Shown here: one piece after another, positions 42,615 to 51,129 of the stretch
Position numbering within the stretch: the stretch's first letter is position 1
Layout of the letters: the number at the start of each line of letters is the position of its first letter
Assembly (NCBI GenBank): GCA_964425755.1
Contig: CAYRNY010000006.1
Span: 154,687-218,686 of the forward strand
DNA: 64,000 bases
Direction: 5' to 3'
From: CAYRNY01 sp964425755
Lineage (GTDB): Bacteria > Chloroflexota > Anaerolineae > Aggregatilineales > Aggregatilineaceae
Position numbers and translations under genes: made by a program
Notes under the pieces: model-generated
The model's database searches: none
What the model was told of the DNA's origin: nothing
Seen by the model: only the letters and a program-made list of their open reading frames with translations

Positions 42615-45600
42615 ATGACGCTTGAACCCGCTTTGCTAACCCGGCTCAGTCGCTATCTTCCACATGATATTCTGGCTAAACTGCCCGATCCACACGCGAT
42701 GGCAGACGCGATCCGGCACTTGAACAGCCTGCACCAGGCTGTCTCATCCTTCCTGCCCCAGTACATCGCCGACAATGAAACCCTGTACAGTGCCGATTAC
42801 GCCGATCTGCGACCGGGCACATTCCTGTTCGCGGACGTTTCGGGCTTCACAGCACTCTCGGAGCGCTTGCAGGCAGCAGGTGGCGATGCCGGAACCGAGA
42901 TTCTGACCCGCATCATCAACGACTTCTTTGCCCGCATGCTTGAAATCCTGGCGAAATCCAACGGGCAGTTGCTCAAGTTCGCGGGGGATGCGCTCGAAGC
43001 GTTCTTCCCGGCCCCGCGACGTGGCAGCGAGGTCCCCCTGGCGATCCGTACCGGGCTGCGGATGCAGCGCGAGATGAAGCGGCACTTCCAACCGATCCGG
43101 CATCCGGAACTCGTGCGGTTGTTCGGTGAACATGACTTTGAACTCAGCATGTCGATCGGCATCTGCCAGGGGAAACTGTTCGAGGCAGTCGTCGGCAACG
43201 ATATCCAGCGCGACCACATCATCCAGGGGGACCTGCCGGGGCAGGCGATGGCGGCGGAAGAAGCGGGCAGACGTGATGACGTGATCATCACCGCCGCGCT
43301 CAATGCCGCACACGGCGATGAATTCGACACCGTCGCGCTCGCTGAGGGATTCTTTCACGTCGTCGACAATCTAGGCGACGCGCTAGGCGATTACGAGTTC
43401 GTCGTGCCCCGCCGGCGGCGCGGCCAGTCCTCCGCGATCTTCGGCCTGGAAGAAAAGGACCTGCGCCAAGACCTGGAAGAAAACCTCGCCCGGCTCGAAG
43501 GTGTAGCACGTTTCGTGGCGCGCGAGGTCGTCGACCGGCTGGCGGCTGGCGGCGGTGAAATGGAGCCGGACAACCGCCCCGCCACCGTGATCTTCAACCA
43601 TTTCACGGGCTTTGCCGACTTGCTGGATGCATGGGGCGAAGAACACCTCTCGTTGATCGTCTCGCTGCTGGACCGCTACTACAACCTCATGCAGCGCACC
43701 GCCGCGAACAACGGCGGCTCGGTCACGCGTACCGACCCGTACAAACGCGGCGTCAAGATGCTGATCACGTTCGGCGCGCCGGTCGCCCACCCCGACGATC
43801 CTGAGCGGGCCGTGACGACGGCGCTGGAAATGAACCGCCAGTTAGCCAACCTCAACACACGCTTGCAGGACGAACTGCCCGACAAGCTGCGCCGCAACAC
43901 GTACATCACGCAGCGGATCGGCATCACGCAGGGCATGGTATACGCGGGCGAGGTGGGCTGGAAGTCACGCCGCGAATACACCGTCATGGGTGATGACGTC
44001 AATCTCGCCGCACGCCTGATGAGCAAGGGCGAACCGGGCCAGATTCTGATCAGCCAGCGTGTCTGGGAACGCGTGCACCCGCACTTCGCAACCGAAGCGC
44101 TCGACCCAATGCCGATGAAGGGCAAGAGCAAACCGGTACAGGCATACCTCGTAAAGGCGAGCACCGCGTCCGTGCTGAGTATGTCGTCCACGTCCGATAC
44201 ACCATTCGTAGGCCGCGACCTGCACTTGCTAAGCCTGACCTACGCGTTACAGCAGGCGAAGGGGCCTCGTCGCCGCCAGGCATTTGCTTTGATCGGAGAG
44301 GCCGGTACCGGGAAAACACGCATGGCAAAACAGGTCGTGCAGGCGGCGGAAGCCGCCGGTTTCCAGGTCGCGTGGGCCAACTGCCAGCTCAGCCACGTGC
44401 AAGCGCAGCATGTCTGGCCGGCGTTGTTGTTCCAGGTGTTACAGCTCGAGCAAGCCAAAAGCGAGCGCGGACAACGCCGCCTGCTGCACGCACGGCTCAA
44501 CGAACTCGGCGTGCCGGACCTGGAAGCGACGCTGAGCATGATGTTATTCGACATTGACACGCCGTTTGCCGAGCCGGACGACACCACGTCGCCTGAAACC
44601 GCGCCCGACGACAGCACAAACTCCCCCGCAAGTGCAACGGGCAATGGCGAAACATCACCGGACATCTTCGCGCTGGTTGGTCAAAAGGCCGAGATCGAAG
44701 CATCAGGCATCTGGGGCCGCATCAGTGACAGAATCGATGCACAACTGGCGTCCGACACGCCCACCGGTGCGGCGCGCCCCTTCTGGCAGGCAGTGGAAAA
44801 ACGTCTCAACCAAACGGACAGCATCGTGCAAGTCTTACAGGCACACGCGGATAGCGTCCCTACGCTGCTCGTCATCGACGACCTGCACCGCGCCGACGCC
44901 CTCACGCTGAACACACTCGCGCGGGTGCTGGATGAGATTCGCAAGGCCGAATTGATGTTGTTGGTCACCTACGAACCCTCAGCCGATATCGACCTGCGCG
45001 TGCGGCGCAAGATCACGGTATCCGACCTCGAAGAGCACGAAACCGCGCAAATGGCTGCCAGCATGTTAGGCGTGCAAGACCTCGACCCGAAGTTACACGA
45101 ACTCGTCTGGCAGCGCACCAGTGGCCGCCCCCTGTTTGTCGAGTCGCTGCTGGGGCTGTTGGACAGCGAGGGCCACATCGTGCGCCACGATAGCCGGGCC
45201 GCGCTCAAAGACGAACGGGCGCTTGCCACGCTGCCCGATAACGTGCGCGAACTGATCCTCAGCCGTATCGATCATCTGTCGCCCGAATCGCGGCGCATGC
45301 TGCAGATCGCGTCTGTATTCGGTGACGGTTTCTCTGTCGAAGCGCTGCTCGCGCTCAGCGAAGACACTGTAGACGAAATTCGCATCGAAAACCTGTTTGG
45401 GGAGATGCTTCACGAGGAGATCATCGAGACACTGCCCGATAACACATTCCGTTTCCGGCACGGCGTCACGCAGACCACCGTGTACGAAAACCTGAACCGG
45501 CGGCAGCGGCAGCGGATTCACTGTGCCGTAGCGGAGTGGCTGCAGAGCACCACAAACGCCGAACGCAACGTGCTGCGGATCGTGCACCACTGGATTAAAG

Positions 45601-45764
45601 GCGGCCTGCCTGCACGCGGCATCGAGTTGGTCGCGCTCACGGCACAGCAAGCCGAACAGCGCCAGCAGTTCGACCGTGCGCTCGAACTGTACACGCACGC
45701 GGTGGAACTGTTCCCGCACGATGAAACGCTCCAGGCGGCGCTGCAGCGCTTGCAGAACGCGTAA
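42615..45764 (+). CDS. Tandem class III adenylyl cyclase-AAA ATPase, soluble adenylyl cyclase-like
   Basis: 1049 residues. Two cyclase homology domains (about 65-235 and 320-490) and an AAA/STAND-type ATPase (P-loop GEAGTGKT at 561-568, Walker B LLVIDDLHRAD). This is the order of mammalian soluble adenylyl cyclase. Domain one keeps both metal Asp residues (Asp74 in FADVSGF, Asp125 in KFAGDALEAF) but lacks the Asn-Arg pair. Domain two has lost the first Asp (FNHFTGF, His329) and second metal Asp, but keeps Asn463 and Arg467 in VMGDDVNLAARLM. The halves therefore look complementary, forming one catalytic site. The substrate may be ATP; bicarbonate sensing is a possibility. Start chosen by the Met following the small upstream gene. 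Confidence 0.87.
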   Translation: MTLEPALLTRLSRYLPHDILAKLPDPHAMADAIRHLNSLHQAVSSFLPQYIADNETLYSADYADLRPGTFLFADVSGFTALSERLQAAGGDAGTEILTRIINDFFARMLEILAKSNGQLLKFAGDALEAFFPAPRRGSEVPLAIRTGLRMQREMKRHFQPIRHPELVRLFGEHDFELSMSIGICQGKLFEAVVGNDIQRDHIIQGDLPGQAMAAEEAGRRDDVIITAALNAAHGDEFDTVALAEGFFHVVDNLGDALGDYEFVVPRRRRGQSSAIFGLEEKDLRQDLEENLARLEGVARFVAREVVDRLAAGGGEMEPDNRPATVIFNHFTGFADLLDAWGEEHLSLIVSLLDRYYNLMQRTAANNGGSVTRTDPYKRGVKMLITFGAPVAHPDDPERAVTTALEMNRQLANLNTRLQDELPDKLRRNTYITQRIGITQGMVYAGEVGWKSRREYTVMGDDVNLAARLMSKGEPGQILISQRVWERVHPHFATEALDPMPMKGKSKPVQAYLVKASTASVLSMSSTSDTPFVGRDLHLLSLTYALQQAKGPRRRQAFALIGEAGTGKTRMAKQVVQAAEAAGFQVAWANCQLSHVQAQHVWPALLFQVLQLEQAKSERGQRRLLHARLNELGVPDLEATLSMMLFDIDTPFAEPDDTTSPETAPDDSTNSPASATGNGETSPDIFALVGQKAEIEASGIWGRISDRIDAQLASDTPTGAARPFWQAVEKRLNQTDSIVQVLQAHADSVPTLLVIDDLHRADALTLNTLARVLDEIRKAELMLLVTYEPSADIDLRVRRKITVSDLEEHETAQMAASMLGVQDLDPKLHELVWQRTSGRPLFVESLLGLLDSEGHIVRHDSRAALKDERALATLPDNVRELILSRIDHLSPESRRMLQIASVFGDGFSVEALLALSEDTVDEIRIENLFGEMLHEEIIETLPDNTFRFRHGVTQTTVYENLNRRQRQRIHCAVAEWLQSTTNAERNVLRIVHHWIKGGLPARGIELVALTAQQAEQRQQFDRALELYTHAVELFPHDETLQAALQRLQNA

Positions 45765-45796
45765 CTGGGCCGGTGAAGACCGCCAACATGCACACG

Positions 45797-46039
45797 CTAC
45801 CCGTTAAATGACTCCCACAGCGCCTGGTTGGTCGGCTCCAGCCCTGGATCGACCGCATCCTGGAGCGCCCAACTGTCGCTCTGCTCCAACACCGCGCCGA
45901 TCAGGATATCCGTATATCCTGCTCCCTGCACGCATGCCCAGGCACAGACACGATCCGGCGGACACTGTGCGCAACGTGTCGCGCTAGAACACGTCTTCAA
46001 ACGGAATGGTTGTTCGTTCCGTCGCTGCATCGGCTGCAA
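45797..46039 (-). CDS. Possible small Cys-rich protein
   Basis: An 80-residue frame on the minus strand with an AAAGG site before the ATG. The middle holds a dense Cys set (CSSATRCAQCPPDRVCAWAC) that could bind a metal or form disulfides; no family is recognised. It lies in an otherwise gene-free gap between the cyclase and the ABC transporter terminator. Evidence is weak; it could be non-coding. Confidence 0.4.
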   Translation of the reverse strand: MQPMQRRNEQPFRLKTCSSATRCAQCPPDRVCAWACVQGAGYTDILIGAVLEQSDSWALQDAVDPGLEPTNQALWESFNG

Positions 46040-46130
46040 CCTTTCATTAGCCCTACGTCACCTGTGCTTATCATGTGGCACGCGCGCGCTGTTCACAAGT
46101 GCTATTCATCATCACTTCCGTGCCCGTATT

Positions 46131-46166
46131 CCAAACAAACAAGACGATCCGGCTGGACCGTCTTGT
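46131..46166 (-). terminator. Terminator of the dipeptide-type ABC transporter unit
   Basis: ACAAGACG (46139-46146) and CGTCTTGT (46159-46166) form an 8-bp stem with an inner TCC/GGA, and on the minus strand a T-rich tail follows. It is located 34 bp past the end of the last permease gene. Confidence 0.8.
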
Positions 46167-46199
46167 AGAAGCGTTACCTGGACGCGAGGCGGCGAAAGG

Positions 46200-47177
46200 T
46201 TACTTCTTCAGGCGCGGATCGAGCACATCCCGCAGGCCGTCCCCCAACAGGTTGAAGCCCAGCACGATCAGCACGATCGCCGCACCGGGGAACACCATCA
46301 CCCACCACTTGCCGGATGCCAGCGAGCGCTGGCTTTCAGCCAGCATTTTGCCCAGTTCAGGGAAGGGCGGTTGCTGTCCCAGCCCCAGGAAGCCCAATGC
46401 CGCTGTCTCGATCACAGCGGTCCCCAGCCCCAGAGTGGACTGCACGATCAACGGCGCGAGGCTGTTGGGCAACACGTGCCGGATCAGAATCCCCCCAGGC
46501 CGCGTCCCGATGCTGCGCGCAGCCAGCACATAATCCTGGTTGCGAATCGATATCGACATCGAACGCGCCAGACGGGCGAAGACCGGAATCTGCGTGATGC
46601 CGACCGCGATCATGCCGTTTTCCAGGCTCGGCCCCGCGACCGTCACCAGCGCCACAGCCAGCAGCAACGACGGAAACGAGAGGATCACGTCCATGATACG
46701 CATGATCACGCTATCCAGCATCCCGCCAAAGAACCCGGAGATCATCCCCAGCGACGCACCGATCGATAATGAAAACACTACCGCGAACACCCCGGCCCGT
46801 AGCGATACCGACATACCATGCCCCACACGGCGCATGATGTCGCGGCCCAGCCTGTCCGCACCAAAGGGATGCTCGCAGGTCATTTCGCTGAACGTTATCT
46901 TGTTGTCGCTATTCCCCAGATAGGACTGCAGCACGCTGATAACGCAATCGGGCTCGGCATACCGTGCAGGCAAATCGCGATCGCGGGTGGCATCGTAATT
47001 GTCCAGCAACGGCACAAGCAACGCGACACTGATCGTGGCCACCACGATAAACCCGCCAATCCGCGCGCTAGGGCTGCGCCAGAGGCGTTTTAACAAGTCC
47101 ACCAGGACGGCGACCGGACCTGCGAGAACGTCGCCTTCCCGTTCGTTACTAAGCTGAACAGTCTTGGATGTTTCCAT
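46200..47177 (-). CDS. Dipeptide/oligopeptide ABC transporter permease (DppC/OppC type)
   Basis: 325 residues. Inner-membrane permease with an N-terminal helix (RIGGFIVVATISVALLVPLL), a long periplasmic loop carrying a Cys-containing EPDCVISVLQSYLG segment, then five helices. The cytoplasmic coupling motif YVLAARSIGTRPGGILIRHVLPN is the EAA loop of the DppC family. Last gene of a unit with the DppB-type permease and a family-5 binding protein. The two ATPase genes are not in the window. Confidence 0.9.
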   Translation of the reverse strand: METSKTVQLSNEREGDVLAGPVAVLVDLLKRLWRSPSARIGGFIVVATISVALLVPLLDNYDATRDRDLPARYAEPDCVISVLQSYLGNSDNKITFSEMTCEHPFGADRLGRDIMRRVGHGMSVSLRAGVFAVVFSLSIGASLGMISGFFGGMLDSVIMRIMDVILSFPSLLLAVALVTVAGPSLENGMIAVGITQIPVFARLARSMSISIRNQDYVLAARSIGTRPGGILIRHVLPNSLAPLIVQSTLGLGTAVIETAALGFLGLGQQPPFPELGKMLAESQRSLASGKWWVMVFPGAAIVLIVLGFNLLGDGLRDVLDPRLKK

Positions 47178-47184
47178 AGCTTAC

Positions 47185-48186
47185 CTAGTATCTGATGCGT
47201 GGATCAACAACGGCGTAGAATATGTCAACCGCCATGTTCACGACGATATAGATCATCGCAATAATCAGGGTCATGGCCTGGACGATCGGATAATCGCGCG
47301 CGATGATCGAGTCGAAGAGCCATTTCCCCACGCCGGGCCAGGAGAAAATGGTTTCGGTCAGCACCGCGCCGGAAAGCAGCGTCCCCAGTTGCAGCCCAAT
47401 AATGGTGATGATCGGCAACAATGCGTTGCGAAATCCGTGCCGCATGATGACGCGCCAGGAGCGTAACCCTTTCGCATACGCCGTGCGGATGTAATCCTGG
47501 TTTAATACTTCCAGCATCGATGAGCGCGTGATACGTGCGATGATCGCCATCGGAATCGTCGCCAACGTAATTGACGGAAGAATAAGATGCTCTACTGCAT
47601 CGCGCAATGCACCCCAGTCACGGGCGATGAGCGCATCGATCGTGTGCAGTCCGGTCACCGTGTTGATCTGGTGTGTGGAACCTAAGCGCCCAACAAACGG
47701 CAACCATCGGAACTCCACGCCGATCAAGAAGATCAGCAGCAGCCCCAACACAAAAATGGGGATCGAGACACCGAACAGCGCCAGGAACATACTCGCCGTA
47801 TCGATCAGCGAGTTGCGTTTGATCGCGGAGACAATGCCGATCGGCACCCCTAACAACACCGCGATCGTGAGTGCAGCCAGCGATAGCTCAATCGTCGCCG
47901 GGAACCGGTCGGCGATCTCATTCTTGATCGGGATATTCCCACGCACCGTGTTCCCCAAATCGCCCTGCACCATGTTACCGATCCAGATGATGTACTGCTC
48001 GTACAGCGGTTCATTGAGCCCAAGCCGCTCGCGCATCGCCTGGATGTTTTCTTCTGTCGCGCGCTCGCCTAGAATCGCGATTGCCGGGTCGCCGGGGATG
48101 AAGTGAATCAACATAAAAACGAGCACCGACACGCCAAACACGACCGGTATGGCCTCAATGATTCGTCGTGCCATATATCTTGCCAT
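47185..48186 (-). CDS. Dipeptide/oligopeptide ABC transporter permease (DppB/OppB type)
   Basis: 333 residues with six predicted membrane helices. The N-terminus MARRIIEAIPVVFGVSVLVFMLIHFIPGDPA is diagnostic of DppB/OppB permeases; the EAA loop is YIRTAYAKGLRSWRVIMRHGFRN. Forms the channel with the DppC-type permease 7 bp downstream. Substrate could be peptides, nickel or other solutes; the family is broad. A Met at residue 5 is an alternative start. Confidence 0.9.
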   Translation of the reverse strand: MARYMARRIIEAIPVVFGVSVLVFMLIHFIPGDPAIAILGERATEENIQAMRERLGLNEPLYEQYIIWIGNMVQGDLGNTVRGNIPIKNEIADRFPATIELSLAALTIAVLLGVPIGIVSAIKRNSLIDTASMFLALFGVSIPIFVLGLLLIFLIGVEFRWLPFVGRLGSTHQINTVTGLHTIDALIARDWGALRDAVEHLILPSITLATIPMAIIARITRSSMLEVLNQDYIRTAYAKGLRSWRVIMRHGFRNALLPIITIIGLQLGTLLSGAVLTETIFSWPGVGKWLFDSIIARDYPIVQAMTLIIAMIYIVVNMAVDIFYAVVDPRIRY

Positions 48187-48283
48187 AACGTGAATCCAAT
48201 GCGTTAGATAATCACCATGCGGTCGATTTTACCCTGACTTGTCACTTGGGCCAACGCCACATGTTTTAACATCTGCCGGATGG

Positions 48284-48314
48284 AAAAGGATGGCTACCCA
48301 AAGGGCAGCCATCC
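48284..48314 (-). terminator. Terminator between the binding protein and permease genes
   Basis: GGATGGCT (48288-48295) with AGCCATCC (48307-48314) and an inner CCC/GGG form a hairpin; on the minus strand TTTT follows. It lies between the binding-protein gene and the permeases, so it probably lets only part of the transcripts continue, giving more binding protein than permease. Confidence 0.8.
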
Positions 48315-48345
48315 CGTCAGAAACGCTACGAACGCGCGCCGGGCC

Positions 48346-49998
48346 TTACTCGACCGTGACGAACTTGTAGTGTTCGGTCGCGACCGGGTTGGTCACGTAA
48401 CCGGATACGCGGGCGCGGAACGCCAGCGGCACGCCGGTGTGCGCGATGTAGATACGGCCAACTTCTTCGTACATGATCCGCTCTACTTCTTCGTAGATCG
48501 GCTCGCGCTCTTCCTGCGAGGTCAGCGTGCGCGCACGCAGCAGCAGCTCGTCAACCTCGGGGTTGTGGTAGTAACCTTCAGCCGCCTTGATCTGGTTGGC
48601 GAAGAAGTACCCCAGGAAGTTGTCGGGATCACCGTTGTCGCCGGTCCAGCCAAGCTGGTACAGGCCGAGCAGCTCGCCATTCGCGCGGGCGTCGAGATAC
48701 GCCGACCAGTCACCCACCGAGCCCAGCTCGGCTTCCAGGCCAACGTCGGCCAGGTAGCTGGTCATTGCCTCACCGATGCCCTCACCGTCCGGGTTGTACG
48801 GACGCTGCACAGGCTGGTAGTAGAGCGTCAGCGGCATCGTATCGACCACCTCGTCGGTGACCATGTTGTTCTCGCCCACGCCCAGGATCGTCACTTCGCT
48901 GAAGCCATCCGGATAGCCGGCTTCCGCCAGCAATTCGCGTGCGCGGTCGGGGTTGTATTCGCGAACCGGAAGTTCGTCGTTGTGGCCCCACAGCGTCGGC
49001 GGCAGCATCGTGGCGGCGGGAATCGCACCGGGCGGGTAGAACGCCTCGGCAATCGCCTGGCGGTCGAGCGCGACGGCGATCGCTTCACGCACCAGCGGAT
49101 CGCGGAATTCCTGGACGCGGTAGTTGAACGCCAGGTACAGCACGTTCAGCGGGCCGCGCATCAGGATGTACATATCATCAGAAGCTTCGATCGCTTCGAG
49201 GTCTTCCACGTTCGGCTGCTCGAATGCGTCGATCTGGCCCGATTGCAGCGCAGCGTAACGCGCGGCAGCATCCGGGATCACGCGGAAGATGATCTGGTCG
49301 ACGTTGCCGGGGAACTCGCCCCAGTAGTCTTCGTTACGTTCCAGCGTGACATGATCGTCGCTGACCCACTCAACAAACTTGTACGGGCCGGTGCAGGAGT
49401 AGCCAACTTCCGGCGTGCCATACGCCGCGCCAGCCGCTTCAATCGCAGCCGGGCTGGCGATCGCGAACATCGGCATCGCCAGGGTGTTCAACATCGAACC
49501 ATACGGCTCCTTGAGCGTGATCGTGACTTCGTACTCGCCGGTCGCTTCCACGCTGTTGATCAGTGAGTTCTCATCGAAACCGTTCCACATGTAGTCGAAG
49601 TACTCAAAGGTGAGCTCTTCGTTGTGCGTCGGGTGATCGGTCAGCCGCCAGCGGTCGAAGTTGTACTTCACGGCTTCGGCATTGAACGGCGTCCCATCAT
49701 GGAACGTCACACCCTCTTCCAGGTAGAAGGTCCAGACCCTGCCGTCATCACTGACGTCCCAGTCCCGGGCCAGGCCAGGGACCGGGTTCGTGGTCGAGCC
49801 GTCATAGAACAACAGAGCTTCGCAGCCCTGCGTTGCAACGCGGAATGACACACCGTCGGTCACGACTGCGGGGTCAAGCTGAACGGGGTTAGTAAACGTG
49901 CCGAAAGTAAACGTATTGAGATCTTGGGCACCCGTCGAAATGGTCGGAACCATTGCGACCAGCAGCGCCACAACGATCAACAGGGAGAGCTTGCGCAT
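48346..49998 (-). CDS. Family-5 extracellular solute-binding protein
   Basis: 550 residues from the ATG 7 bases after AGGAGGT. A cleavable signal peptide (MRKLSLLIVVALLVAMVP..STGA), no lipobox. Typical dipeptide/oligopeptide-binding layout: VTDGVSFRVATQGCEALLFYDGSTT, LARDWDVSDDGRVWTFYLEEGVTFHDGTPFNAEAVKYNFDRW, and the C-terminal LYQLGWTGDNGDPDNFLGYFF stretch. Gene order binding protein, DppB, DppC with the internal terminator supports an uptake system for peptides or a related solute. Substrate unknown. Confidence 0.9.
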   Translation of the reverse strand: MRKLSLLIVVALLVAMVPTISTGAQDLNTFTFGTFTNPVQLDPAVVTDGVSFRVATQGCEALLFYDGSTTNPVPGLARDWDVSDDGRVWTFYLEEGVTFHDGTPFNAEAVKYNFDRWRLTDHPTHNEELTFEYFDYMWNGFDENSLINSVEATGEYEVTITLKEPYGSMLNTLAMPMFAIASPAAIEAAGAAYGTPEVGYSCTGPYKFVEWVSDDHVTLERNEDYWGEFPGNVDQIIFRVIPDAAARYAALQSGQIDAFEQPNVEDLEAIEASDDMYILMRGPLNVLYLAFNYRVQEFRDPLVREAIAVALDRQAIAEAFYPPGAIPAATMLPPTLWGHNDELPVREYNPDRARELLAEAGYPDGFSEVTILGVGENNMVTDEVVDTMPLTLYYQPVQRPYNPDGEGIGEAMTSYLADVGLEAELGSVGDWSAYLDARANGELLGLYQLGWTGDNGDPDNFLGYFFANQIKAAEGYYHNPEVDELLLRARTLTSQEEREPIYEEVERIMYEEVGRIYIAHTGVPLAFRARVSGYVTNPVATEHYKFVTVE

Positions 49999-50271
49999 TA
50001 ATCTACCTCCTGAGAAATATGGTCTGAACAACTATATGGATTGAACGATCTTTACAGATCCCGTGAGGAACATCTTACTATCAGTTGCCTAAGAATGCAA
50101 AAATTTTGGGCAAAGCGCCTGAAAATTCTACGTTCATCCTTTCTAAACGAACGCGTCCTGCAGACTCGCCTCATGTTCATTATACGCAATTTATGTCCGA
50201 TTCGTTCAACTTTTTTGGGCAGTATCTCCAAAGTGAGGAACACACGCCACGCGCTGCGACCGGAGCCAACG
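49999..50271. other. Upstream region of the binding-protein gene
   Basis: About 270 bp, AT-richer than the neighbourhood, no coding frame. TATAGT on the minus strand at 50036-50031 is a plausible -10 box about 33 bp before the ATG; no clear -35 was found. Probably holds regulatory sites for the transporter. Confidence 0.4.
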
Positions 50272-50310
50272 CAAAAATGGCGAAGCGCCATAGCGTAGCG
50301 GTTCGCCATT
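50272..50310 (-). terminator. Terminator of the corrinoid protein gene
   Basis: AATGGCGAA (50276-50284) and TTCGCCATT (50302-50310) form a 9-bp stem; on the minus strand TTTTT follows. It is 40 bp past the stop of the corrinoid protein gene. Confidence 0.8.
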
Positions 50311-50349
50311 CTGTCTGAAAACGGTGCTTCCAGGCACCGCGCGTGGCAG

Positions 50350-50979
50350 CTATACCTTCAGCAGTTCCCGCGCCTTGCGCACGGCGGAGGATGCATCCGG
50401 TGCATAGCCATCCGCGCCGATATCATCAGCATACGCCTGCGTCACGGGCGCACCGCCGATCAACACGACCACGTCGTCGCGCAGCCCGGCCTCACTCACG
50501 GCCTCGATCGTCGTCTTCATGTTGGGCATCGTCGTGGTGAGCAGCGCCGACATCGCCATGATCTGCGCGCCGTCTCGCAGCGCCGCGATGAATTTCTCCG
50601 GCGGCACATCCGTGCCCAGGTCGACGATCTCGAACCCGGCCCCTTCCAGCATCATCGCGACAAGCGACTTACCGATATCGTGCAGGTCGCCCTTCACGGT
50701 CCCGATGACCACCCGGCCCAGCGGCTTGACGCCCTGCTCAACCAGGTGCGGCTTGAGAATCTCCAGCGCGCCCGACATGGCACGCGCCGCGATCAACATC
50801 TCCGGGACGAAAAACTCCCCTGCTTCAAAGAGATCACCGACCTCGCGCATCGCGTCGATCAGCCCGTCGTGCAAAATGGTCTCAGCCGCCTGCCCGTCGT
50901 CAAGCGCCTGCTGGACTAACTCCACCGCCGCACTGCGGTTACCTTCAATTACGGATTCTCGAATGTTTTCAATTGCCAT
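50350..50979 (-). CDS. Corrinoid (B12-binding) protein of methyltransferase systems
   Basis: 209 residues, the MtaC/MtbC/MttC type. Residues 1-85 form the helical cap domain (EMLIAARAMSGALEILKPHL), residues 90-209 the Rossmann-like B12 domain with the base-off cobalamin ligand motif DLHDIGK, then the S-x-L (MSALLTTT) and GG (LIGGAPVT) motifs. Carries a methyl group between a substrate methyltransferase and a pterin or CoM-type acceptor. No methyltransferase gene is nearby; the activator fragment and DUF1638 gene at 1-862 may be partners. Ends at a strong terminator, so it is a single-gene unit. Confidence 0.92.
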   Translation of the reverse strand: MAIENIRESVIEGNRSAAVELVQQALDDGQAAETILHDGLIDAMREVGDLFEAGEFFVPEMLIAARAMSGALEILKPHLVEQGVKPLGRVVIGTVKGDLHDIGKSLVAMMLEGAGFEIVDLGTDVPPEKFIAALRDGAQIMAMSALLTTTMPNMKTTIEAVSEAGLRDDVVVLIGGAPVTQAYADDIGADGYAPDASSAVRKARELLKV

Positions 50980-51129
50980 ACGTCTGCTCCATAATTTCTA
51001 CAGAGCCATTATAATCGAGCACGACAGCTCCGTGATACTGACAGGCGGCAGTGTTTGCGTGCCGGTCGTCACATCTGGCACCTGCATTGACGATTCAGGC
51101 CACGCGGTGCAGCACAGCACCGCGATACC

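Noticed and set aside
48280..49566. Plus-strand frame of 428 codons over the solute-binding protein gene
   Set aside because: Shadow of the binding-protein gene, which has a signal peptide and ribosome-binding site on the other strand.
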